Origin: Vulgatibacter incomptus
GTDB lineage: Bacteria > Myxococcota > Myxococcia > Myxococcales > Vulgatibacteraceae
Assembly (NCBI RefSeq): GCF_001263175.1
Contig: NZ_CP012332.1
Coordinates: 304,001-368,000 of the forward strand
Direction of reading: 5' to 3'
Length of the DNA: 64,000 nucleotides
In this document: in pieces, positions 8,866 to 16,187 of the stretch
Layout: every line of letters starts with the position of its first letter
Position numbering within the stretch: the stretch's first letter is position 1
Program-made: the position numbers and the translations under genes
Notes under the pieces: model-generated
Database searches by the model: none
The model's input: only the letters and a program-made list of their open reading frames with translations
What the model was told of the DNA's origin: nothing

Positions 8866-10842
8866 ATGTGCGGCATCGCGGGCTTCGCCCTTCCGATCGC
8901 TCCGAGCCCTGACGAGCGCGCCGCATTCGCGGCGAGGCTGCGTCGCATGGTGGCGTCCCTGCGGCACCGCGGTCCGGACGCCCTGAACGGTCTTGTGCTC
9001 CCCGGGATCGCCCTCGGGCATGCCCGGCTGTCGATCGTCGATCCCGCCGGCGGGCATCAGCCCATGCGCGACGCGGGCACCGGCGTGACCCTGGTTTTCA
9101 ACGGCGAGATCTTCAACCACCCCGAGCTCCGCGAGGCGCTGGCGCCGGGGTACCGGTTCCGGACAGCCTCCGACACGGAGGTGCTCCTTGCCGCGTTCCT
9201 GGAACACGGCATCGACTGCGTGGACGAGCTCAATGGGCAGTTCGCCTTCGCCATCCACGATCCCCGGGACGGGAGCCTCTGGCTCGGCCGTGACCGCTTC
9301 GGGAAGCTCCCGCTCTTCTACGTCCACGACCGCGATTGCTTTGCGTTCGCCTCGGAGGCCAAGGCCCTCTTCGCAGGAGACGTGGTCCGTCCGCGGCTCG
9401 ACGCGCGCGCGCTCTTCGAGACGCTTCACCTCTGGGGTCCGTCGGAGGCACGCTCGGCGTTCGACGGCGTACGATCGCTCCCGCCGGGCTGCGTCGCTCG
9501 CGTGCGCGGCGGCGAGCTCACGATCCGGCGGTATTGGGAGCTCGACCTGGCCGACGAGCGGATCGACCACGGCCTCACCCTCGATCGCGCGGCAGACGAG
9601 GTGGAGGAGCTCCTCGAGGACGCCGTGCGGCTGCGCCTGCGCGCCGACGTGCCGGTGGCGGCGTACCTCTCGGGCGGCCTGGACTCCAGCCTGCTCTGTG
9701 CGATCGCCCAGGATCAGCTCGGCGGGACGCTCCAGACCTTCTCGGTGGCCTTCGCCCACGAGCGCTACGACGAGCGGGCGTTCCAGGCTGGAGTCGCGGC
9801 AGCGCTCGAGACCGAGCACCACTCGATCGCGGTCGAGGCGCCCGACATCGGCGCGCTGCTCCCGCAGGTGGTGGAGCACGCCGAGGCCACCCTCCTGCGC
9901 ACCGCGCCCGCGCCGCTCCTGAAGCTGTCGGGGCTGGTGCGGGATCACGGGACGAAGGTGGTGCTCACCGGCGAGGGCGCCGACGAGGTCTTCCTGGGCT
10001 ACGATCTCTTCAAGGAGACCCGGATCCGGCAGTTCTGGGCGAGGAGGCCAGAGTCGAGCGTCCGCCCGCTTCTCTTCGGGCGCCTCTACCCCTACCTGGA
10101 CGTGTCGCGGCAGTCGCCGCAGCTCCTGCGCCAGTTCTTCGGGATCGGGCTGGACGAGCCGGGCGCCCTCGACTTCTCACACCGGGTTCGGTGGACGAAC
10201 AGCGGGCGAATCGCGCGCTTCCTCTCGCCCGCCTTCCGGGAGCACCTCGAGGGATGGGATCCGGTGGCCGAGCTCCTCGGCTCGCTCCCCGCGCGGATCC
10301 GGGAGTGGAGGCCCCTCGCCAGGGCGCAGTTCCTGGAGATCCGCACGCTGCTCTCCCAGTACCTCCTCTCCTCTCAAGGGGATCGGATGCTGATGGCGAG
10401 CTCGGTGGAGGGGAGGTTCCCCTTCCTCGATCACCGCCTGGCCGAGCTCTCTGCGAGGCTCCCCGACTCCTTCAAGCTCGGGGGCCTGAAGGAGAAGCTC
10501 GTCCTGCGGCGCATCGCCCGCGGACGCGTGCCGGCGCAGGTGACCGCCAGGACCAAGTTCCCCTACCGCGCGCCGATCGCCGAAGCGCTAACGGGCCCGA
10601 GGGCGCCGACGTGGGCCCGCGAGCTCCTCGGCCGCGACGCGGTCGATTCGCTTGGAATCTTCGACGGAAGCAAGGTGGAGAGGTTTCTCGCGAGGCTCGC
10701 GGCGCGCGCGCAGGCGCCGAGCGACGCGGACGACATGGTGCTCGCCGCCGTGGCGTCGACGCAGCTCCTGGCGCATCGATTCCTGGGTGAACGCGAGATC
10801 CCTCGGGCGCAGGCAGACTCCGTGAAGGTGTGTTTCGCATGA
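8866..10842 (+). CDS. asparagine synthase-like glutamine amidotransferase
   Basis: 658 residues. The N-terminus MCGIAGF supplies the Cys2 nucleophile of class II glutaminases, with the LRHRGPDA and FNGEIFNH motifs following. The synthetase domain carries the ATP pyrophosphatase loop SGGLDSS at 269-275, then GEGADEVFLGYD and SSVEGRFPFLDHRLAE. All catalytic parts appear intact. The enzyme would adenylate a carboxylate and transfer ammonia from glutamine. In exopolysaccharide loci (for example exosortase-A-associated ones) homologues of this AsnB-like group are linked to sugar or acyl amidation rather than asparagine supply. The stop overlaps the next start (ATGA), so it is coupled to the acyl ligase; the true substrate is unknown. 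Confidence 0.85.
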   Translation: MCGIAGFALPIAPSPDERAAFAARLRRMVASLRHRGPDALNGLVLPGIALGHARLSIVDPAGGHQPMRDAGTGVTLVFNGEIFNHPELREALAPGYRFRTASDTEVLLAAFLEHGIDCVDELNGQFAFAIHDPRDGSLWLGRDRFGKLPLFYVHDRDCFAFASEAKALFAGDVVRPRLDARALFETLHLWGPSEARSAFDGVRSLPPGCVARVRGGELTIRRYWELDLADERIDHGLTLDRAADEVEELLEDAVRLRLRADVPVAAYLSGGLDSSLLCAIAQDQLGGTLQTFSVAFAHERYDERAFQAGVAAALETEHHSIAVEAPDIGALLPQVVEHAEATLLRTAPAPLLKLSGLVRDHGTKVVLTGEGADEVFLGYDLFKETRIRQFWARRPESSVRPLLFGRLYPYLDVSRQSPQLLRQFFGIGLDEPGALDFSHRVRWTNSGRIARFLSPAFREHLEGWDPVAELLGSLPARIREWRPLARAQFLEIRTLLSQYLLSSQGDRMLMASSVEGRFPFLDHRLAELSARLPDSFKLGGLKEKLVLRRIARGRVPAQVTARTKFPYRAPIAEALTGPRAPTWARELLGRDAVDSLGIFDGSKVERFLARLAARAQAPSDADDMVLAAVASTQLLAHRFLGEREIPRAQADSVKVCFA

Positions 10843-12452
10843 GCACTGCCAGTGCCTTCGTCTTCGACTGGGTCTTCGAGCACGCCCGCAGGTCGCCGGA
10901 CGCGCCGGCGGTGGGCACGCCATCGGGTTGGACGTCCTACCGCGAGCTCGCCGGTGCGGTGCGGGGGCTCGCGAGCCGGCTCGAGGAGGGGGGCGTACTC
11001 CCCGGAGCCTTCGTGACGCTCGCGCTTCCACCGGGCCCGGCTGCGGTGGCCTCGGCGACTGCGATCCAGGCGCTGGGCGCATGTGCCGTGGAGCTCAACC
11101 GCCAGCTCGACGCTCGGACGATCGAGGAGGTCCTCGCTCAGACCGGCGCGCGCCACGCCGTCGTCCATCTCCGCGATGTGGAGGTCTGGGCCCAGCTCGC
11201 CCGCGCGCATGGCTTCTCGCGGCTCTTCGTCGTCGCTCCTGCCGCGCCCTCACCCCGGCTCCAGGCGCTCCTGCAGGGGATCGACTGGACCTGGGTGGAC
11301 GAGCAGACGCCCGGCGGAGGCGATTCTGCGTGGGACGCTCCGGTCCGTGAGGCGGAGGCGCCGGCTCTCCTGGTCTACACCTCCGGAAGCACGGGGGCGC
11401 CGCGCGGGGTGGTCCAGACCCACTCGAACGTCCACGCGAACACCGAGGCGATCGGCTCGTATCTCGGCCTCACGAGCGCGGACCGGGCCCTCTCGATCCT
11501 GCCGCTGTTCTACTGCTTCGGTCGGAGCATCCTCCAGACCCACCTCTTCGCCGGCGGCTCGTTCTTCTTCGACCACCGCTTCGTCTATCCGAAGGTGGTG
11601 ATGGAGGCCGTGGCCGAGCAGCGGTGCAGCGGCTTCTACGGAGTTCCCCTCACCTTCGAGCTGATCCGGCGGCACGTGGACCTCCGCTCGATCGCCTTGG
11701 ATTCGCTGCGCTACGTCGCCCAGGCGGGCGGCGCGATGAGCCCGGACACGATCCGCTGGGCGCGCGAGGTGTTCGCTCCTGCGCCGCTCTTCGTGATGTA
11801 CGGCCAGACCGAGGCGACGGCGCGGCTCTCCTACCTCCCTCCCGATCGCGCGGCGGACAAGGCCGGCTCGATCGGGCGCGGCCTGGACAACGTCGAGCTG
11901 CGGGTGGTGGACGCCACGGGACGGGAGCTCGCGCCTCGCGCGGTCGGGGAGCTCGTGGCGCGCGGACCCAGCATCACGCCGGGCTACTTCCGCGCGCCTG
12001 CCGAGACGGCGGAGATCCTCCGCGACGGCTGGCTCTGGACCGGCGACCTGGGCTGGCAGGACGAGGAGGGCTTCGTCTTTCTCGTGGGCCGCGCGAAGGA
12101 CATGCTCAAGCTGGCAGGGCACCGGGTGAGCGCCGCCGAGCTCGAGCACGTCCTGTCGGAGCATCCGGACGTCCGCGAAGCGGCGGTGGTCGGCGTCCCC
12201 GACGCGGCCGGCCAGGAGGCCGCCGTTGCGTTCGTGGTCGCCGCAGGCGACGCGTCGCCCGACGCCGGCGAGCTCCGGCGCTTCTGCAGGCAGCGGCTTC
12301 CGGCGTTCAAGGTACCCCGCGAGATCCGTTTCGTTCGCGAGCTGCCGCGGACCGCGTCGGGAAAGATCGCGAAGGCAGCTCTCAGGGAGGGACTCGACGA
12401 TGCGATTCTCGAAGGACGTGTTGAAGCTGGATCTCGAGCGGAAGGCGGCTGA
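10839..12452 (+). CDS. AMP-forming acyl-CoA/acyl-carrier ligase (ANL family)
   Basis: 537 residues from the ATG at 10839, which overlaps the preceding stop as ATGA. The ANL superfamily motifs are complete: P-loop YTSGSTGAPRG near 180-190, MYGQTEA, the hinge WTGDLG, and the C-terminal catalytic lysine in RTASGKIAKAAL. A short N-terminal domain is usual for stand-alone members. It should adenylate a carboxylic acid and load it on CoA or on the carrier protein encoded two genes upstream. Its 3' end overlaps the NAD-synthase-like gene by 53 bases, an unusually long overlap. It resembles the acyl-CoA ligases of exosortase-A loci, but no exosortase gene is visible here. Confidence 0.85.
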   Translation: MSTASAFVFDWVFEHARRSPDAPAVGTPSGWTSYRELAGAVRGLASRLEEGGVLPGAFVTLALPPGPAAVASATAIQALGACAVELNRQLDARTIEEVLAQTGARHAVVHLRDVEVWAQLARAHGFSRLFVVAPAAPSPRLQALLQGIDWTWVDEQTPGGGDSAWDAPVREAEAPALLVYTSGSTGAPRGVVQTHSNVHANTEAIGSYLGLTSADRALSILPLFYCFGRSILQTHLFAGGSFFFDHRFVYPKVVMEAVAEQRCSGFYGVPLTFELIRRHVDLRSIALDSLRYVAQAGGAMSPDTIRWAREVFAPAPLFVMYGQTEATARLSYLPPDRAADKAGSIGRGLDNVELRVVDATGRELAPRAVGELVARGPSITPGYFRAPAETAEILRDGWLWTGDLGWQDEEGFVFLVGRAKDMLKLAGHRVSAAELEHVLSEHPDVREAAVVGVPDAAGQEAAVAFVVAAGDASPDAGELRRFCRQRLPAFKVPREIRFVRELPRTASGKIAKAALREGLDDAILEGRVEAGSRAEGG

Positions 12453-13449
12453 GCTCGCCGGAGCGCTCGAGGAAGCGGTGCTCCGGAAGCTCCGTCGTCG
12501 CGGCGTGGTCGTGGCGATCTCGGGAGGGATCGACTCGGCCTGCGTCGCCGCCCTCGCCGTTCACGCCCTCGGCCCGAAGCGGGTCTTCGGCTTGCTCCTG
12601 CCCGAGCGGGACTCGTCTCCGGAGAGCACCTCGTACGGCAGGGCGCTATGCGAGCGCCTCGGGATCGCTTTCGAATTGCACGACATCGCTCCCATGCTGG
12701 AGGCCGCCGGCTGCTACGCGCGCCGCGACGCCGCGGTGCGATCCGTGTTTCCGGAGTTCACGCCGGACATGCCGTGGAAGCTGGTCCTGGGGCCCAGCAG
12801 CCTCAACGTCTTCTACGTGGTGGTGCGGACGCCGGACGGCGGCGAGCGGAGCGTGCGGCTGACGCCGTCTGCGTACCTGGAGATCGTCGCGTCCACGAAC
12901 TTCAAGCAGCGCACGCGTAAGATGATGGAGTACTTCCACGCGGACCGGCTGGTGTACGCGGTGGCCGGGACGCCCAACCGCCTCGAGTACGATCAGGGCT
13001 TCTTCGTGAAGCTGGGCGACGGCGCTGCCGACGTGAAGCCGATCGCCGGGCTCTACAAGACCCAGGTCTACGAGCTGGCGCGGCACCTCGGGGTCATCCC
13101 CGAGATCCTGCACCGGGAGCCGACTACGGATACGTACTCGCTGGAGCAGTCCCAGGAGGACTTCTACTTCTCCGTTCATCACTCGCAGCTCGACCTGATC
13201 CTCTGGGCCAAGAACCACGGCGTCCCGGCCGAAGACGTCGCGCAGGAGCTCGCGCTCCCGACGAATCAGGTCGAGAGCGTCTTCGCGGACATCGACCAGA
13301 AGCGCCGCACGACGGCCTACCTGCACGCGCCGCCGATCCTCCTGGAAGCGGTCCGGGAGCTCGAGTCGTTCGCGCTTCGGCCCGCGGGCCGCCCGCCGGC
13401 CGAGGTGCAGAGCGAAGCGGCCGCGTCTTCGCTGTCGGTCGTTTCCTAG
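12400..13449 (+). CDS. NAD synthase-like ATP pyrophosphatase (no glutaminase domain)
   Basis: 349 residues; the ATG at 12400 has GGGAGG just upstream. The P-loop SGGIDSA lies at residues 41-47, followed by the NadE-type LLPERDSSPES and the segment GTPNRLEYDQGFFVKLGDG then KTQVYELARHLG. These are hallmarks of the NadE catalytic domain. The N-terminal nitrilase-type glutaminase found in many NadE proteins is missing, so ammonia must be free or come from the neighbouring AsnB-like protein. It has a longer region between the P-loop and GTPN motifs (with DMPWKLVLGPSSLN) than short NadE proteins. Being embedded in an acyl-activation operon, it may amidate a carrier-bound or sugar acid instead of NaAD. 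An ordinary NAD synthase role cannot be excluded. Confidence 0.75.
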   Translation: MRFSKDVLKLDLERKAAELAGALEEAVLRKLRRRGVVVAISGGIDSACVAALAVHALGPKRVFGLLLPERDSSPESTSYGRALCERLGIAFELHDIAPMLEAAGCYARRDAAVRSVFPEFTPDMPWKLVLGPSSLNVFYVVVRTPDGGERSVRLTPSAYLEIVASTNFKQRTRKMMEYFHADRLVYAVAGTPNRLEYDQGFFVKLGDGAADVKPIAGLYKTQVYELARHLGVIPEILHREPTTDTYSLEQSQEDFYFSVHHSQLDLILWAKNHGVPAEDVAQELALPTNQVESVFADIDQKRRTTAYLHAPPILLEAVRELESFALRPAGRPPAEVQSEAAASSLSVVS

Positions 13450-13474
13450 GGGATCCTGGCGCCCGGACGCGGAA

Positions 13475-13536
13475 CGCCGGCGAACGATCGCCGGCGCCCC
13501 CGAACGCGAGCACGCCGGCGAAGGATCGCCGGCGTG
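13475..13536. repeat. two tandem long hairpins between convergent genes
   Basis: Two near-identical perfect inverted repeats lie 14 bases apart. The first (13475-13496) has 9-bp arms CGCCGGCGA/TCGCCGGCG around ACGA. The second (13511-13536) has 11-bp arms CACGCCGGCGA/TCGCCGGCGTG around AGGA. They fill the gap between the convergent NAD-synthase-like and priming-transferase genes, so a bidirectional terminator is likely, although neither is followed by a T run. A REP-like element is the alternative. Confidence 0.6.
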
Positions 13537-13559
13537 CCCTTTGGCTCCCGAGCTTCGCC

Positions 13560-14966
13560 CTACTGCGCGCCTCGGGCGGTGATCACGGCCGGAATCGTCT
13601 TCAGGCAGATCTGCATGTCCTGCCAGAGCGACCAGTTGTCGATGTACTCGAGGTCGAGCTCCATCCAGCGGTCGAAGGAGATCCCGCTGCGACCGCTGAC
13701 CTGCCAGGTGCAGGTGAGGCCCGGCCGGACCGAGAGCCGGCGACGCTGCCACCGCTGGTACTGCTGGACCTCGGAGGGGATCGGAGGCCGCGGCCCGACG
13801 ATGCTCATCTGCCCGCGGAAGACGTTCCAGAACTGCGGCAGCTCGTCGATGGAGGTCTTCCGGATGAAGCGGCCGACCCGGGTGACGCGGGGGTCGTTCT
13901 TCATCTTGAACACCGGCCCGCTCACCTCGTTGAGGGCGCGCAGCGCCTGCAGCCGCTGCTCCGCGTCGCGGAACATGGAGCGGAACTTCACCATGGTGAA
14001 GGGTCGGCCGTTGAGCCCGACCCGCGTCTGCTTGAAGAACACCGGCCCCCGGGACTCGAGGCGGATCGCCGCCGCGACAATCAAGAAGACGGGCGTCAGC
14101 ACGATCATGGCGGCGAGGCTCACGACGATGTCGAAGAGCCGCTTGGCCGCGAGGGGCAGTATGTCCGACGGGGTGCGGATGAAGACCAGCATCGACAGGT
14201 CGGAGAGCTCGAAGAGGGACATCCGCCCCATGCCCAGGTGCAGCGGCTCGAGCGACACCACCACGGTCACGCCCTGGTCCTCGCACATCTTCACGGCCGG
14301 CTCGATCGTGTTCAGGCGCTCGCGCGGGACGGCGAAGACGATCTCGTCGAGCACCTGCTCGTCGAGGATCCGGGCGAGGTCCGAGAGGGAACCGAGGACC
14401 CTTCCGCTCGGGGACCGCACCGGTGCCTCGTCCAGCAGGATGAAGCCGGCGAGCTCGAAGCCCCACTGCGGGTGTTTCGCGAAGGTGATCGCGACCTCTT
14501 CGGCGGCGCTCCCCGTACCGACGATCGCGTACCGCCGCATGTTGTACCCGCTCCGGCGCAGGGCCCGGGCGGTCATCCTCACGACGAGCCGGCTGGAGAC
14601 GAGCAGGCCGCTGGCGATCGCGAAGTAGAGGCCGATCAGGAGACGCGGCAGGCGCGTGTCGGCGCTGAAGAGGACCGCGAGCGTCACCACGGCGACGAGC
14701 GCGAGGGCCCTCGCGATGCGCCCGAGCTCCTCGATGATGCCCCGGGTGCGGTAGGTGCCGTACACCTGGGAGATCGCGGAGGCGGTGATCCAGAGGAGCA
14801 GGACCGCGACCACGCGCACCCAGAGAATCTCGATCGGCGGCGGCCCCCAGCGCGCCATCGGAGCGTGAGCGTAAGCGAAATGTGCCGCCGGAAGTGCGAG
14901 CGTGAAGAGGATCAAATCGGCCAGGCGGACGCAAAGATCGACGAATCGAGCGTGCTGTTTGAGCAT
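13560..14966 (-). CDS. undecaprenyl-phosphate sugar phosphotransferase (priming, WcaJ/PssY-like)
   Basis: 468 residues from the ATG at 14966. About four N-terminal TM segments and a CoA-binding-like Rossmann middle domain (YAIVGTGSAAEEVA) precede a fifth hydrophobic hairpin and the bacterial sugar transferase domain. The transferase domain begins KRLFDIVVSLAAM and carries KFRSMFRDAE, KTSIDELPQFWNVF, SIVGPRPP and the C-terminal RPGLTCTWQVSGRS. This is the full polyisoprenyl-phosphate hexose-1-phosphate transferase architecture, so the enzyme should load the first sugar on undecaprenyl phosphate at the inner membrane. A run of nine G's lies 5 bases before the start. The gene converges on the carrier-protein operon and has its own 478-base upstream region. 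Confidence 0.92.
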   Translation of the reverse strand: MLKQHARFVDLCVRLADLILFTLALPAAHFAYAHAPMARWGPPPIEILWVRVVAVLLLWITASAISQVYGTYRTRGIIEELGRIARALALVAVVTLAVLFSADTRLPRLLIGLYFAIASGLLVSSRLVVRMTARALRRSGYNMRRYAIVGTGSAAEEVAITFAKHPQWGFELAGFILLDEAPVRSPSGRVLGSLSDLARILDEQVLDEIVFAVPRERLNTIEPAVKMCEDQGVTVVVSLEPLHLGMGRMSLFELSDLSMLVFIRTPSDILPLAAKRLFDIVVSLAAMIVLTPVFLIVAAAIRLESRGPVFFKQTRVGLNGRPFTMVKFRSMFRDAEQRLQALRALNEVSGPVFKMKNDPRVTRVGRFIRKTSIDELPQFWNVFRGQMSIVGPRPPIPSEVQQYQRWQRRRLSVRPGLTCTWQVSGRSGISFDRWMELDLEYIDNWSLWQDMQICLKTIPAVITARGAQ

Positions 14967-14971
14967 CGTGG

Positions 14972-14980
14972 CCCCCCCCC
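14972..14980 (-). repeat. G9 homopolymer in the ribosome-binding region of the priming transferase
   Basis: On the minus strand the sequence reads A-G9-CCACG-ATG. The G run therefore occupies the Shine-Dalgarno position, 5 bases from the start codon. If the upstream TTG in the same frame (14999) were the start, the run would be inside the coding sequence and slippage would shift the frame. Confidence 0.6.
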
Positions 14981-15444
14981 TAGGAAACCGGCGGCGCAAC
15001 CTACATCCGCAGATGTTTCCCTACAGTCCCACGAGTATGTGTCGATTTACATGCGGTCCTCAGCGGCGGTGTCTTTTTATGTGCAGAGCAGAGGCGCTCG
15101 CCTCCCTCGTGTGCACGTTTCGACCTCGAGAGCCGGTCGCTCCCCGCTCGTCTGGCCTTCGCTCGACCCGCGCGGGGCGTCTTCTCGTCCCAAATTGCGA
15201 GTCCAGCGACCGATCGCGGGCGGATCTCCGAATGGGGGATCCATGTCCGGATTCGAAATGAGAGCCAACGGATAGACCTCGTTGGCTGGCTGGACTGCGC
15301 CCATGACGACCCTCCCCGCCGCCCCTTACCCGCCGAGTGTCCAAGACGGGATTCCGAGACGGGAAAGATTTACCTATGCGCGCCGGGCCCAGACAGTGCG
15401 CGATAGGGGGGCGTCGGCGCGCGGTCCGGCGCGCACCTCGAACG
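14981..15444. other. long intergenic region, no gene recognised
   Basis: The 464 bases upstream of the priming transferase contain no frame with protein-like composition that I trust. A 75-codon minus-strand frame at 15077-15304 has a plausible beginning (MGAVQPANEVYPLALI) but degenerates to arginine/serine-rich shadow-type sequence. The part next to the G tract is locally A/T-richer (TCTTTTTATG, GTCGATTTACATG) and probably holds the promoter of the transferase. No riboswitch or RNA was recognised. Confidence 0.4.
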
Positions 15445-16107
15445 TCACACCCTGTATGGGGCGAGTCCCGGCAGGACGCGCTCGAGGGCCGCGACGGCGG
15501 CCGCGCTCGCCTCGCGAGCGTGGCGCTTCCACTGTTCGTGGCCCAGCGGCCCGACGTCGTTCGCGACCCCCAGGAGGCACGCGGCGGGAACGCCGGCCCG
15601 CTCTGCGGCGCGGAGGAAGCCGTGGGCCTCGAGGTGCTCGACCTCGCAGCCGGATGCGCGGCCCAGGGCCGCGGCATGGTCGCCGTCCCGGGTGATCGCC
15701 ACGACCGTGGCGCAGCCGACCCGCGGGAGGCCGCCCATGGAGAGGGCTTCGATCAGGGCGGGGGAGGAGCGAGCGAGGCCCGCGGCGGGGCCCGGAACGT
15801 AGGCGAGCCCGGCACCGGCATCCGAGGAGGTGAGCAGCGAGCGCTCGATCACCGCCACGCTCCCGATCCCGAGCCCGGAGCCGGGGAAGGCACCGCATGT
15901 CCCCACGAGGATCGCCCCGGAGACCGGCCGCTCGGCAAGCGCGGCCGCGGCCCCCAGGGCGGCCTCGACCGGGCCGACTCCGAGCGTCCGGGCGAGGACC
16001 CCGACGCCGCCGATGGAGCCGCTCCATCCGGCCTCGTCGGCCTCCAGGAGTGGAAGCAGGGCGTCGAGCTCCTCCTTCACCGCTGCACAGACGAGCAAGG
16101 TCTTCAC
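15445..16107 (-). CDS. nucleosidase of the PNP/UDP family, futalosine hydrolase-like
   Basis: 220 residues from the GTG at 16107, where the protein-like sequence begins (VKTLLVCAAVKEELDALLP); the open frame upstream has no such character. The fold signature is the early GVGPVEAALGAAAAL followed by GTCGAFPGSGLGIGSVAV and, near the end, CEVEHLEAHGFLRAA then GVPAACLLGVANDVG. This matches MTA/SAH nucleosidase and futalosine hydrolase (MqnB) proteins, which cleave the N-glycosidic bond of purine nucleosides. The diverged glutamate motif (EVEHLEAHG in place of DMEGAAV) fits MqnB better than MTAN. If it is MqnB, the host makes menaquinone by the futalosine route. It diverges from the cyclase-like gene over 80 bases. 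Confidence 0.6.
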   Translation of the reverse strand: MKTLLVCAAVKEELDALLPLLEADEAGWSGSIGGVGVLARTLGVGPVEAALGAAAALAERPVSGAILVGTCGAFPGSGLGIGSVAVIERSLLTSSDAGAGLAYVPGPAAGLARSSPALIEALSMGGLPRVGCATVVAITRDGDHAAALGRASGCEVEHLEAHGFLRAAERAGVPAACLLGVANDVGPLGHEQWKRHAREASAAAVAALERVLPGLAPYRV

Positions 16108-16187
16108 CAGGTCGTCCCTATCCCCGTGGCCTCGGGATGTCGAGCGCCTTGCCCGCGGCGGGCGATCCGGGCGAAGAAGGGCCGACG

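Noticed and set aside
15077-15304. 75-codon minus-strand frame upstream of the priming transferase as a small gene
   Set aside because: It begins plausibly but turns into shadow-type composition and has no convincing ribosome site.
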